Below, in pieces: positions 37,161 to 46,565 of a stretch of 64,000 bases of DNA. Every line of letters begins with the position of its first letter. Within the stretch, counting starts at the first letter, position 1. The stretch spans positions 1 through 64,000 of the forward strand of contig NZ_JAMBOM010000004.1 of NCBI RefSeq assembly GCF_023715615.1, read 5' to 3'. Made by a program: the position numbers and the translations under genes. This stretch comes from Sporosarcina aquimarina. Lineage in GTDB: Bacteria > Bacillota > Bacilli > Bacillales_A > Planococcaceae. The notes beneath the pieces are model-generated. The model was not told where the DNA came from. It made no database searches and worked only from the letters and a program-made list of their open reading frames with translations.

Positions 37161-37400
37161 ATGACACCATATTTCGTATTACTCATAATAGCTTTGATAA
37201 CTTATGCAGCTGTATTTTTACTTGTTAGATTCGGTCGCGTGTCTTCTATCACATACTGGATTATCTTACTCGGTACATCCACAGCATTCCTAGCAATGCT
37301 CGTCTCAAAAACAATGTCATTCTGGTACGCATTGCTCGTCATTCTTGGAATGTCCTTTGCAACAGCAGTATTGCTAGCAAAGCAGCAGGAAGCAAAATAA
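37161..37400 (+). CDS. Small three-helix membrane protein of the pilus operon
   Basis: A 79-residue protein made almost entirely of three hydrophobic segments (about 4-23, 28-46 and 51-70), with a charged end KQQEAK. The ATG at 37161 has TTGGGGGT upstream. It sits between the beta-helix prepilin and the VanW-like gene. No family is recognised; an assembly or stability role in the pilus locus is an inference from position only. Confidence 0.6.
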   Translation: MTPYFVLLIIALITYAAVFLLVRFGRVSSITYWIILLGTSTAFLAMLVSKTMSFWYALLVILGMSFATAVLLAKQQEAK

Positions 37401-37441
37401 TATGATCCTACGAGAAAAATTGAATGGGAGGCGTCCGGACC

Positions 37442-38827
37442 ATGGGTAATCGAACTATTATAACGTATTTTATAAGCATCTTGGGCGCTTCTTTATTGTT
37501 TTTTGGAATTGCGTCTGCAGGTTCACTTGCTGTGGAAAACTTGTTCTTCGGTAAACGATTCGGGGATCATACATATGCAGGTCCTTTCAACTTATCAAAA
37601 CAGACGGACAAGGAAGCGGAAATCAAACTAACCTCAGAATTGTTAGGAATGCAAGACAAGTTGCAAGCGGATTTACTCTATCAAGATACGATCATACCCA
37701 TACCAGCAGAATTAGTAGAGTATAGTCCTTCCGCGACTATCGAACAAGCAAAGTCGGAGGAGGAAAACTCGCTCATAGCGACAGTATCCGAGGAAGGACT
37801 TCGAACGTTGTTGCAGCAACAATTACCGATGTTGTCTTTCAGTGATTCGGAAATCCAATCTATCGCTAAAGGGATTAGTGAGAAGTTAGAATCAGGAATT
37901 ATGCCGCAATCCATTATTTTGACGGACTTTCTTAAATCGACACAGATAACTTCTGAAATTGCATCTGCATCTATAAAAGTTGACGGTTTGACAGCTCCGA
38001 TGCTTGAGCTAATCAGTGAGTTAGACGGAAACGAAATCGAGCCGAAAGCTTCATTTTCAATTCTTGAATTCATCGAAAATACACAACCTGGACTACTAGA
38101 CGAAGAAGAACTTACTATTCTAGCGTCTACCCTCTATAAAGCTTCGTTACAGACAAACTTCTGGATTGAAGATCGTACAATCCGTCGTGAGCTGACGCAG
38201 GGCGTGAAACCTGGATTCGAAGCGGCGATTAATACACAGCTAGGTCTGGACTATGTGATGACGAACCCGAATTACACTTCCTATACAGTGCATGCAAAGT
38301 GGGAAAGTGGATCATTGAACATTTCTATTGAAGGAATGCCTCTTCGTTATGAATATGAGCCATACGTTGCGGAAACAAATACATTTGATCCTAAAACTGT
38401 TGTTCAATATAGTGAGGATCTATCACGGGGACAAGTCCATATTGCAGAGCCTGGTATAGAAGGATTCGAGATTATTGTGCAGCGTAAAATCACAGAAGAT
38501 GGATCTTTACTAACTACTGAACCTATATCAGAAGATTTTTATCCACCTGTTTCCCGTGTCGAACAGCATCCTTTAATTGAAGCAGACACGAATTTGGATA
38601 ATGAACCCGGGGCAGATTCTTCTCAGAACAATGGAAGTGGGAACGACTCCTCATCAAACAACGGTAATTCAAGTAATAAGCCCGATTCGAGTGGAGATAA
38701 ACCTTCTGGATCTAACAAACCATCTAAAAATCCTAACGGTGGCTGGGCTCAAGATGATGAAAACGCTATACCGATGCCTGGAGACGATGACTATTTGTAT
38801 GACAAAGGCGGAAATTTGATCAAGTAA
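37442..38827 (+). CDS. Exported VanW-like protein of the pilus locus
   Basis: 461 residues. One N-terminal membrane anchor (about 6-30) precedes an extracytoplasmic region. Residues about 255-305 resemble the VanW core (KPGFEAAINTQLGLDYVM, then TSYTVHAKWESGSLNISIEG). A G5-like stretch (VQRKITEDGS...EDFYPPVSRV) follows. Residues about 390-435 are a Ser/Asn/Gly/Lys linker. The ATG at 37442 has GGGAGG nine bases upstream. VanW domains have no proven activity. Its place before pilB suggests a cell-wall passage or anchoring role for the pilus. Confidence 0.65.
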   Translation: MGNRTIITYFISILGASLLFFGIASAGSLAVENLFFGKRFGDHTYAGPFNLSKQTDKEAEIKLTSELLGMQDKLQADLLYQDTIIPIPAELVEYSPSATIEQAKSEEENSLIATVSEEGLRTLLQQQLPMLSFSDSEIQSIAKGISEKLESGIMPQSIILTDFLKSTQITSEIASASIKVDGLTAPMLELISELDGNEIEPKASFSILEFIENTQPGLLDEEELTILASTLYKASLQTNFWIEDRTIRRELTQGVKPGFEAAINTQLGLDYVMTNPNYTSYTVHAKWESGSLNISIEGMPLRYEYEPYVAETNTFDPKTVVQYSEDLSRGQVHIAEPGIEGFEIIVQRKITEDGSLLTTEPISEDFYPPVSRVEQHPLIEADTNLDNEPGADSSQNNGSGNDSSSNNGNSSNKPDSSGDKPSGSNKPSKNPNGGWAQDDENAIPMPGDDDYLYDKGGNLIK

Positions 38828-38852
38828 CACCCGGTTTGGAGGGGGATTTTCA

Positions 38853-40508
38853 ATGGCAGCACCAAGAAAACGGTTAGGGGATTTATTGGTTGAGTCTGGA
38901 TTGATTACAGATGCTCAGCTTGACATGGCATTAGCGGAAAAGCCTAGGGACCAGCGTCTCGGTGATGCATTGCTAGCGCGAGGCTACATTACAGAACAAC
39001 AACTTATTGAAGTGTTGGAATTTCAACTTGGAATTCCTCATATCAACTTGTTCCGTTATCCGTTTGATCCGAAATTGTTTAATATTGTACCTAAGGATTT
39101 TGCTAAGCGAAACTTACTTGTTCCATTAAAAGCGGACGGCGATCGGTTATTTGTTGCGATGAGTGATCCGATGGACTATTTGACGATTGAGGATCTGCGC
39201 TTGTCGACTGGATTTCATATTGAAACAGCAATCGCTTCTAAAGATGATATTTTACGGACGATTTCTAAATATTACGAAGACGAATCATTCGAAGATATTT
39301 TCATCGATCAACCAGAAGAAACGAAACAACAGGAAGAACTGACGGATCTCGATTCACCGGTTGTTCGATTGGTGAACCAGTTGATGGTGTCTGCTGTTGC
39401 TCAAAAAGCGAGCGATATCCATTTAGATCCCCAAGAAAACGAACTCGTAATCCGCTACCGATTAGACGGTTTGTTGAAAACGGAACGAGTCCTACCGAAG
39501 CACATGCAAGGGATGTTAACGGCTAGGATTAAGATTCTTGCTAATCTGGATATTACCGAACAGCGTTTGCCTCAAGATGGACGTATTAAGACGACCATCG
39601 ATTTTCGTCCAATTGACTTACGGGTGTCAACATTACCGACTATTTTCGGCGAAAAAATTGTGATGCGGATTTTAGATTTGAGTAGTTCACTTAGTGACTT
39701 AAAAAAACTAGGCTTCAATCCACTCAACTTGGAACGCTTTTTGGCGGAAATTAAACGGCCGAACGGCATCGTTTTGATTTCTGGACCAACGGGATCTGGT
39801 AAGTCCTCGACGTTGTATGCGGCTCTCAACAAATTGAATAGCGAAGAAGTCAATATTATTACAGTTGAAGATCCCGTCGAGTACCAGCTTTCGGGTGTCA
39901 ATCAAATTCAAGTAAATCAAAATGTAGGACTGACCTTCGCGACAGGTCTAAGGTCAATTTTGCGTCAAGATCCTGATATTGTCATGGTCGGGGAAATACG
40001 AGATCGGGATACTGTTGAAATTGCCATTCGTGCTTCATTAACAGGACACCTAGTTCTCAGTACAATACACACGAACGATTCTGTAGCTTCTATTACTCGA
40101 TTACTCGATATGGGTGTAGAACCATTTCTTGTGACCGCGTCACTCAACGCAGTAGTTGCGCAACGGCTTATTCGAAAAGTGTGCAGAGACTGCGGGCAGA
40201 GGATGCCAGCGTCTACTCGCGAGCATGAGATTTTTGCAAAACGCGGATTGACGATTGAGGAAATTAACCGTGGGTCAGGGTGTGCAGCTTGTAACATGAC
40301 CGGCTATCGAGGACGTGTTGCGATTCACGAAGTGTTGCTGATCGATGATGCGATGCGAGAATTGATTAACAGTCATTCGACGCCTGCTAAAATGCGTGAA
40401 GCTGCGGTCAACAGTGGAACAATCTTTTTAATCGATGATGGACTGGATAAAGTGAAACAAGGACTGACAACGACGGAAGAAGTACTCCGTGTGGCGTTGC
40501 CTGAATAA
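38853..40508 (+). CDS. pilB: Type IV pilus assembly ATPase PilB (GspE family)
   Basis: A 551-residue cytoplasmic motor for pilus extension. An N-terminal MshEN/GspE-N domain spans about 1-140. Walker A is GPTGSGKSS (311-319). The Asp box (VEDPVEYQL), Walker B (PDIVMVGEIRD) and His box follow. The zinc tetracysteine motif is CRDCGQ...GCAACNMTGYRGR. GGAGGGGG precedes the ATG. The two pairs of cysteines and the N-terminal domain mark it as an assembly rather than a retraction motor. Confidence 0.95.
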   Translation: MAAPRKRLGDLLVESGLITDAQLDMALAEKPRDQRLGDALLARGYITEQQLIEVLEFQLGIPHINLFRYPFDPKLFNIVPKDFAKRNLLVPLKADGDRLFVAMSDPMDYLTIEDLRLSTGFHIETAIASKDDILRTISKYYEDESFEDIFIDQPEETKQQEELTDLDSPVVRLVNQLMVSAVAQKASDIHLDPQENELVIRYRLDGLLKTERVLPKHMQGMLTARIKILANLDITEQRLPQDGRIKTTIDFRPIDLRVSTLPTIFGEKIVMRILDLSSSLSDLKKLGFNPLNLERFLAEIKRPNGIVLISGPTGSGKSSTLYAALNKLNSEEVNIITVEDPVEYQLSGVNQIQVNQNVGLTFATGLRSILRQDPDIVMVGEIRDRDTVEIAIRASLTGHLVLSTIHTNDSVASITRLLDMGVEPFLVTASLNAVVAQRLIRKVCRDCGQRMPASTREHEIFAKRGLTIEEINRGSGCAACNMTGYRGRVAIHEVLLIDDAMRELINSHSTPAKMREAAVNSGTIFLIDDGLDKVKQGLTTTEEVLRVALPE

Positions 40509-40520
40509 GGAGGAGATATC

Positions 40521-41561
40521 ATGATGAAACAACAGATCGATGATTTACTGAAGAAGGCGGTTGAACTTCATGCTTCTGACATTCACATGACGATTGGCTC
40601 TCCACCGGTTCTACGTATTCACGGTGATTTGAAGCGTTTTGGAAGTGAAAACTTAGACGAGCAGTTTACGATGGGGGTTGCTGAAGCGACGGTCCCTGAT
40701 AAATTGTTTACTGCGTTTAAGGAGCAAGGTCAGATTGACTATTCGTATGAAGTTCCAAATGTCGCTCGATTCCGAGTCAATGCGTTTCAACAGCGTGGGG
40801 TTATGTCTCTAGCGTTTCGTACAATACCGACAGCCATCCCGACAATTGAGTCTCTACAAATGCCAGGGATTTTAAAATCTCTGGCAGACACAAAACAAGG
40901 ATTGATCCTTGTAACTGGACCGACGGGATCGGGTAAGTCCACAACGTTAGCGTCGATGATTGATTATTTGAATCAGACTTCAAGGAAGCACATTTTGACA
41001 CTGGAAGACCCGATCGAGTATATGCATAGTCATGGTTCGAGCATCATCGATCAACGGGAAGTCGGTTTTGACACAGATTCATTCGCAGATGGTTTACGGG
41101 CTGCATTGCGTCAAGATCCTGATGTCATTTTAGTTGGGGAAATGCGAGATTTGGAGACGATTTCAACTGCGATTACTGCTGCTGAAACTGGACACCTTGT
41201 TCTTGCCACGCTCCATACGTGGAGTGCTGCATCGACTATCGACCGGATCATCGACGTGTTCCCACATGGTCAACAAGCTCAAATTCGCGTTCAGCTTGCA
41301 GGAGTGTTGACAGCGGTTTTATCTCAAAGATTGTTGCCGACTAAAGATCGTTCAGGTAGACGTGCTGCGACGGAACTAATGATAAAAAATGCAGCCATCG
41401 CCAATTTAATTCGCTCGGAGAAAGTACATCAGATCCCCAACGTCATTCAAACAAATCGGGCCATGGGGATGCACATGATGAATGCATCTGTTAAAGAGTT
41501 ATTGGATGGTGGAATCATTAGTTATGATACCGCTGAGCCTTACTTGCAGGAGGAATCATAA
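40521..41561 (+). CDS. pilT: Type IV pilus retraction ATPase PilT
   Basis: A 346-residue retraction motor. The short PilT N-domain (AVELHASDIHMTIGSPPVLRI) is followed by Walker A GPTGSGKST (133-141), Walker B (PDVILVGEMRD), the HLVLATLHTWSA His box, and the C-terminal PilT signature ANLIRSEKVHQIPNVIQ. It lacks the tetracysteine zinc motif of PilB. Presence of PilT implies retractable pili, so twitching motility or DNA uptake. It starts 12 bases after pilB with AAGGAGGAG upstream. Confidence 0.95.
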   Translation: MMKQQIDDLLKKAVELHASDIHMTIGSPPVLRIHGDLKRFGSENLDEQFTMGVAEATVPDKLFTAFKEQGQIDYSYEVPNVARFRVNAFQQRGVMSLAFRTIPTAIPTIESLQMPGILKSLADTKQGLILVTGPTGSGKSTTLASMIDYLNQTSRKHILTLEDPIEYMHSHGSSIIDQREVGFDTDSFADGLRAALRQDPDVILVGEMRDLETISTAITAAETGHLVLATLHTWSAASTIDRIIDVFPHGQQAQIRVQLAGVLTAVLSQRLLPTKDRSGRRAATELMIKNAAIANLIRSEKVHQIPNVIQTNRAMGMHMMNASVKELLDGGIISYDTAEPYLQEES

Positions 41562-41563
41562 TT

Positions 41564-42775
41564 GTGGCTCGTTTTAAATATGATGGACGAGACGCGAAGT
41601 CTGTCCGATCAGGCGTCGTAGTCGCTGATAATAAAAGAGAGGCTGCGTTGAAATTAAAACGCGAAGGAATTCGTGTGAAAAATTTAACGGAGCAGGCGGA
41701 AACTACGCTAACAAAAGAGATTCATATCGGAAAACCAGTGAAACGCCAGCACTTCATTATGTTTTTGCGTCAGTTTTCTACACTCCTTCGTGCTGGGGTG
41801 ACGATCGTTGAGGCAATCCGAATTTTGGCGCTACAAGTGGAAGGGAAACAGTTCAAAAAGATTTTAACGGAAGTCAACGAAGACTTACGGACTGGTGGAG
41901 CGTTGTCGGATTCATTTGCAAAACATCCGAAGGCGTTTGAACCACTTGTGGTGAATATGATTAAGGCAGGTGAGCTATCAGGTACATTAGATGACGCACT
42001 GGATCGGCTTGCGATTCACTATGAAAAAGCATATAAGACACGTCAAAAAGTGTTGTCCGCACTTTCATATCCTGTTGTAGTGGGAATTGTAGCGGTCGGA
42101 GTTGTCATTTTCTTACTGACATTCGTCGTCCCGATGTTCGTGGATCTGTTCGCCAGTGTAGGTGGAGAATTACCGTTGCTCACACGCTTTGTTATGAGCG
42201 CTAGTGATTTTGCCTTGTCTTATTGGTATGTGATTGTTATGACCATTGTGGCGGTTGCAATTGCGTTTTATCTAATCCGGAATAACCCAGCAGGAAAGAT
42301 GATGTTGGATACGATTTTACTTCGACTACCGATATTCGGAGACATTGTGAAGAAATCAGTTCTGGCTACGTTAACTCGCACGCTTAGTTCGCTATTTTCG
42401 AGTTCAGTACCGATTCTGCAATCGATTTCGATGACTGAAAAAGTAATTGAAAATGAAGTCGTTAAGAAAGTACTCGTAAAGTCTCGGGAATCATTGGAAC
42501 GTGGCGGTTCACTTACCGAGCCTATGGAAGGTCACTGGGCGTTTCCGCCTCTTATTCCGCACATGATCGCAATTGGTGAACAAACAGGCTCTTTGGATGC
42601 CATGCTTGCGAAAGTCGCGGATTTCTATGAAAGTGAAGTCGATGCTTCTACTGAAAGATTGAAGGCACTCATCGAGCCACTAATGATTGTACTGCTGGCA
42701 GGACTAGTCGGGACTATTGTCCTCGCAATTTTATTGCCGATGTTCAGTCTATTTAACGAGATAGATAATTTGTAA
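41564..42775 (+). CDS. pilC: Type IV pilus inner-membrane platform protein PilC
   Basis: A 403-residue GspF-family protein with two repeated T2SSF domains (about 65-190 and 270-395; signatures RQFSTLLRAGVTIVEAI and LTRTLSSLFSSSVPILQSI) and three membrane helices. It starts at a GTG three bases after pilT, with GGAGGAAT in the pilT end. It forms the platform through which PilB and PilT drive pilin in and out of the membrane. Confidence 0.94.
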   Translation: MARFKYDGRDAKSVRSGVVVADNKREAALKLKREGIRVKNLTEQAETTLTKEIHIGKPVKRQHFIMFLRQFSTLLRAGVTIVEAIRILALQVEGKQFKKILTEVNEDLRTGGALSDSFAKHPKAFEPLVVNMIKAGELSGTLDDALDRLAIHYEKAYKTRQKVLSALSYPVVVGIVAVGVVIFLLTFVVPMFVDLFASVGGELPLLTRFVMSASDFALSYWYVIVMTIVAVAIAFYLIRNNPAGKMMLDTILLRLPIFGDIVKKSVLATLTRTLSSLFSSSVPILQSISMTEKVIENEVVKKVLVKSRESLERGGSLTEPMEGHWAFPPLIPHMIAIGEQTGSLDAMLAKVADFYESEVDASTERLKALIEPLMIVLLAGLVGTIVLAILLPMFSLFNEIDNL

Positions 42776-42825
42776 CAAGTAAATCTTAACGTCCGTTAAA
42801 TTTTCATAAATTACTAGAAAAATAG

Positions 42826-42854
42826 TTCCACACAACCAGAACTTTTGGTATACT
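42826..42854 (+). promoter_or_regulatory. Promoter of the major pilin gene
   Basis: TTCCAC and TATACT are separated by 17 bp, and the -10 is extended (TGGTATACT). A separate promoter here fits the need for much more pilin than machinery. Confidence 0.65.
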
Positions 42855-42895
42855 GACAGTATGTTGAAAAGCACGTACACTAAGGAGGAGAACAA

Positions 42896-43345
42896 ATGAA
42901 AAAGTTTTTACAGAAGAAGTTGAAAAATGAAAAAGGCTTGACACTTGTCGAGCTACTCGCAGTTATTGTTATTTTGGGTATTATTGCAGCGATCGCTGTG
43001 CCGTCGATTGGGAATATTATTGAGAATTCAAGACAAAAAGCAATTCTTGCGGATGCTTCAAATGCAATGGAAGCAGCAAATTTATACTTTGTTGAGAATC
43101 CTGAAAAGTCAACTGTGGACCTTGCTGAACTTAAAAAGGGATTTTTAGATTCTGCTGGCAGTTTGCTCACAGTAACTGTCACTCAATCTACTGAAACTAC
43201 GTCAAATGGAACAACAACAAAAACTCCAATGAAAATTGTGTTTACTGCAAAAACTGGTAAAACAACCGCTTCTGTTACAACAGGAATTACTAAGGATCAA
43301 CTTAAAGATAAATCCAATGTAACTTTTAATAAAGAAACAACATAA
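42896..43345 (+). CDS. Major type IV pilin precursor
   Basis: A 149-residue prepilin. The basic leader ends NEKG14; the mature protein starts LTLVELLAVIVILGIIAAIAVPSI with Glu at +5 (E19), and the Pro of the classical pilin helix is present. The head domain is Thr/Ser/Lys-rich and lacks cysteines, so it has no disulphide-bonded D-region. AAGGAGGAG precedes the ATG, and a strong promoter lies 42 bases upstream. The cleavage motif and separate promoter make it the likely main fibre subunit. Confidence 0.92.
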   Translation: MKKFLQKKLKNEKGLTLVELLAVIVILGIIAAIAVPSIGNIIENSRQKAILADASNAMEAANLYFVENPEKSTVDLAELKKGFLDSAGSLLTVTVTQSTETTSNGTTTKTPMKIVFTAKTGKTTASVTTGITKDQLKDKSNVTFNKETT

Positions 43346-43371
43346 CTGATTAACTTTTAAGGAGCCAACCC

Positions 43372-44349
43372 ATGCCATTTCCATTCTCCCGCCCAAAGCG
43401 GCCCATCTCACTTACAATTGAAGAAGACGCCGTTCGCTACGTAAAACTAAAAGCGGGAGAACCGTTAACAGTGGAAGAAGCCGTAGAAATCCCACTACTC
43501 GCTAACACTGTCCATGACGGGAGAGTGGTCGATTCCGCTGGGTTGGCAACTGTGCTCGATGGGCTTGCGAAGGAATGGGGCATTGCGAAACGCAGTGTCC
43601 AGTTTCTTGCGCCCGATACATATGTAATGATCCGGAAAGTGCCTTACCCGGAAGATGTGATGGAAGACGAATTAAAAGGGCACTTTTTCATAGAAATCGG
43701 GTCGTCGATCTATTTGCCGTTCGATGATCCGGTTTTTGACGTTGTGCCATACTTGCCGAATGAAGATGCCCATGAAGCGATTTTGATTGCCTCCAAAGAA
43801 AGTGTCCTCACTGGATACGAAACGGCGTTAACGGATGCTAAATTCGAACCTCTCGTGGCTGATATTGCGCCACTTGCACTTTACCGTTTGGCCCATGAAC
43901 AGCATCACTTTACAGGGGACGAGCATGTCCTCCTTGCTGATCTTACGGCGGGGAAGCTTGTCGTTTCAATTTTTCATCAACATTATCCGCAGTTTATGCG
44001 TCCTGTGGATTTAGAAAATGCTACGGACCTCGATGTTTCGGCAACTGAGCTGTCGACAGACTCTCAAATTTTGTCTCCTCGAGCAATTGTTCAGGAGCTT
44101 GAAAAACTCGTCAACTTCTATCGCTACAATATGTGGAATGGCGGCGCGACGATTACCCATTTACTTATAAATGGGGAGTACGCGGAGTTGGATGAATTGC
44201 TGTTGCAAGTAACAGATCGTTTAAATGTAGTCGCGGGACCTTTGTTGTCAGAACCACTTACATTTACGGATGGCGGGATAGTTCCTGCGTCGTTCAATCG
44301 GACGATCGGATTGGCGCTGAAAGAGGTGCACCATGCTAGTAGACATTAA
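43372..44349 (+). CDS. pilM: PilM, actin-like pilus assembly protein
   Basis: A 325-residue cytoplasmic protein with the FtsA/actin-like fold of PilM. N-terminal SLTIEEDAVRYVKLKAGEPL is the first beta-hairpin, and VPYPEDVMEDELKGHFFIEIG matches the family pattern. PilM binds the N-terminal INLLP segment of PilN; that partner is the next gene, overlapping by 17 bases. AAGGAGCC precedes the ATG. Confidence 0.88.
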   Translation: MPFPFSRPKRPISLTIEEDAVRYVKLKAGEPLTVEEAVEIPLLANTVHDGRVVDSAGLATVLDGLAKEWGIAKRSVQFLAPDTYVMIRKVPYPEDVMEDELKGHFFIEIGSSIYLPFDDPVFDVVPYLPNEDAHEAILIASKESVLTGYETALTDAKFEPLVADIAPLALYRLAHEQHHFTGDEHVLLADLTAGKLVVSIFHQHYPQFMRPVDLENATDLDVSATELSTDSQILSPRAIVQELEKLVNFYRYNMWNGGATITHLLINGEYAELDELLLQVTDRLNVVAGPLLSEPLTFTDGGIVPASFNRTIGLALKEVHHASRH

Positions 44350-45043
44350 TCTATTGCCAGAAAAGGAGAAGGAGCACTCTGTCCTCCTTTACGTCGCGCT
44401 TGCGGTTCTCGGCGCAGCGCTTCTTTTTTGGCTAATTTTCTTTTTACTCACTCGTAGTATCACCTCGGACACTGGGCGTTTGGACAACCAATTAGTGAAA
44501 CTTCAAGTGAAGCAATCTGAATTGACAGAGCGGTTGAACCGATCTGATACTGCCCAATCGCATGACCAGCTTGCTACAAGTGTTCAATGGGTTGAAGACT
44601 ATCGTTATGAAACAGCTCCATTGTTGGAAGACTTGGTCGCACAACTTCCGAAACGTGGTTTTTTTCGATCATTTGCATTTGCAGCACCTCACCAAGCGAC
44701 TGTGGAAATCCAATTTGATGATAAAACGGAAGCTGCATACTATTTAACTCGTATATTGTCTTCTGAATTTGTTGAGACTGCTTCGATTGAATCGATTGAA
44801 GCGGAAGAAATCGATCAGGAAGAGGGCGTCGATAACAATTGGTTGCCACGGTACCTTGCGACGTATACGATTTTCTTTACGGATGGACGCCAACTAATTG
44901 ATGGAGCTGCGCCACCAGTTCCAGGTGATTCTGCGGAAAATAGTGAATCTTCATCTGAAGAAACCGCTCCACCGTCAGAAAGCACAGATGACAGTGAATC
45001 ACCTGTTCCGGAAGAGGAGGGATCTGATGCGGAGTCTAACTAA
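44333..45043 (+). CDS. pilN: PilN-like pilus assembly protein
   Basis: 236 residues. It starts MLVDINLLPEKE, the PilM-binding motif of PilN, followed by one membrane helix (about 21-42), a coiled coil and a ferredoxin-like periplasmic-type domain. The C-terminal 40 residues are a Ser/Glu/Pro-rich acidic tail (PPVPGDSAENSESSSEE), unusual for PilN and probably a wall-side extension. The start lies within pilM, so translation is coupled. Confidence 0.87.
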   Translation: MLVDINLLPEKEKEHSVLLYVALAVLGAALLFWLIFFLLTRSITSDTGRLDNQLVKLQVKQSELTERLNRSDTAQSHDQLATSVQWVEDYRYETAPLLEDLVAQLPKRGFFRSFAFAAPHQATVEIQFDDKTEAAYYLTRILSSEFVETASIESIEAEEIDQEEGVDNNWLPRYLATYTIFFTDGRQLIDGAAPPVPGDSAENSESSSEETAPPSESTDDSESPVPEEEGSDAESN

Positions 45044-45725
45044 ACGTCAAAAAGACATTGCCCTTCTTGTACTAGCGGTTATTTTCTTTGTATTGCTCGT
45101 CAGTTATAGCTGGTTCCAGCTCTATGCACCTGCAAAAGAAGAAAATACAGGGGTGGTTAATTCACTCGTAGATCAGCGAGAAGTGATCTTCGAGTTGCAA
45201 CGACAAGTAGCTGCAAAACCGATTGAACAGTCGAACAGTTCCCGTCCGTTGCAACGGAAAGTCCCGGTTCTCCCGCTTGAGGATTTGCTGCTTGTCCAAC
45301 TAGAAAAAGCTGAAGTGAAATCGAAGGCATTAATTAACAATGTGACGTTTGTTCAAGATGAACTCAATGAGGTACCAATAGAATCTTCTGACCAGCTGGA
45401 TGCCGGGACAGAAAATCCTGCACTTGCCCTTAAACAATTGACAATTGACGTTGAACTCACTGCGTCTTCTTATGAAGAGGTTGATAAATTCATTCGTGAA
45501 GTGGAAGCTACGGAACGTATCTTTGTCGTACAATCTATCGAATTGGATACGCCTGAAGAGATTCGGGAAGCAGCAGCCGAAAAAGAGCCAATTGAACTAA
45601 CCGTTTCATTCCATGCGTTCTATCGTCCTGATCTCCAAGAACTAATTCCTGAAGTCCCGAAACTGGACGCACCAATGCCAGCGGGGAAAGAAGACCCCAC
45701 AACTCGATTAGGTGAAGACGAATGA
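45027..45725 (+). CDS. pilO: PilO-like pilus assembly protein
   Basis: A 232-residue protein: a short cytoplasmic basic segment (MRSLTKRQKD), one helix (about 11-30), a coiled coil, and a beta-alpha domain ending in a Pro-rich tail. I use the ATG at 45027, which has GAGGAGGG upstream and overlaps pilN by 17 bases. An open frame extends upstream to 44898 but runs inside pilN. PilO pairs with PilN. The weak sequence identity of this family is offset by the gene order M-N-O. Confidence 0.84.
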   Translation: MRSLTKRQKDIALLVLAVIFFVLLVSYSWFQLYAPAKEENTGVVNSLVDQREVIFELQRQVAAKPIEQSNSSRPLQRKVPVLPLEDLLLVQLEKAEVKSKALINNVTFVQDELNEVPIESSDQLDAGTENPALALKQLTIDVELTASSYEEVDKFIREVEATERIFVVQSIELDTPEEIREAAAEKEPIELTVSFHAFYRPDLQELIPEVPKLDAPMPAGKEDPTTRLGEDE

Positions 45726-46477
45726 CGGACATCTGGACAGGCTTTTTCTTCATTTACGGACTTGTATTTGGTTCATTTTATAACGTAGTCGGGTTACGAG
45801 TGCCCAAAAAGGAATCGATCATATCACCACCGTCTCATTGTACAGTTTGCGATAGACGTCTGACTGCTATCGATTTGATTCCTGTATTTTCTTATGTATT
45901 TTTACGTGGAAAATGCCGAGGGTGCGGAACGAAAATTAGTGTAATATACCCGTTAATGGAGCTCGTTACCGGTGTTTTATTTGCTCTCTCATTCTATTAT
46001 TTAGGGTTTTCGATTGAACTCGCAGTCGCACTTCTTTTCATCTCAATGCTCGTCATCATTACAGTGTCAGACATCGCATACATGTTGATTCCAAATAAAA
46101 TTTTGTTGCCCTTTGGTATCGCAATCGCTCTTCTGCGCATGGTTAGCCCGGTTGACACGTGGTGGGATAGTTTTCTAGGCGCAACAGTCGGTTTCCTGGT
46201 ACTCTTGCTGATCGCTATCGTGTCGAAAGGTGGCATGGGAGGTGGCGATATTAAGCTATTTTTCGTCATCGGACTTGCGCTTGGAACAAAGCTGACGTTG
46301 TTTACTTTGTTTCTTGCGGCTTTAATTGGTTCAATTGTTGGGATTATCCACCTTCGTAGTACACGGCAAGGTAGGAAAACACCTATTCCTTTTGGACCTT
46401 CCATCGCTGCGGCTGCTGTCATCAGTTACTTTTACGGAAACTCACTTGTCGGATGGTATCTGTCGCTGTTAACTTAA
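45722..46477 (+). CDS. pilD: Prepilin peptidase PilD/ComC
   Basis: A 251-residue polytopic aspartyl peptidase that cleaves and methylates prepilins. The zinc-type cysteines are CTVCDRRL...CRGCGTK. The catalytic aspartates are in SDIAYMLIPN and GMGGGDIKLF. It begins as an ATGA overlap with pilO and is followed by a terminator. B. subtilis has comC at this same map position between folC and spoIIB, so this enzyme likely also processes competence pseudopilins encoded elsewhere. Confidence 0.95.
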   Translation: MTDIWTGFFFIYGLVFGSFYNVVGLRVPKKESIISPPSHCTVCDRRLTAIDLIPVFSYVFLRGKCRGCGTKISVIYPLMELVTGVLFALSFYYLGFSIELAVALLFISMLVIITVSDIAYMLIPNKILLPFGIAIALLRMVSPVDTWWDSFLGATVGFLVLLLIAIVSKGGMGGGDIKLFFVIGLALGTKLTLFTLFLAALIGSIVGIIHLRSTRQGRKTPIPFGPSIAAAAVISYFYGNSLVGWYLSLLT

Positions 46478-46493
46478 GTCGAACAATTTTCTT

Positions 46494-46523
46494 GAACAAG
46501 ACGACACCAGTCTTGTTCTTTTT
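46494..46523 (+). terminator. Terminator of the pilus operon
   Basis: GAACAAGAC / GTCTTGTTC, a perfect 9-bp stem, is followed by TTTTT. Confidence 0.92.
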
Positions 46524-46565
46524 CATGTCCGGTTTGGTACGGTTAATGAAACTGGGGGGATTGTT

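Noticed and set aside
42788..42799. Short palindrome AACGTCCGTT after pilC considered as a terminator
   Set aside because: A four-base stem with a tiny loop is too weak to call.
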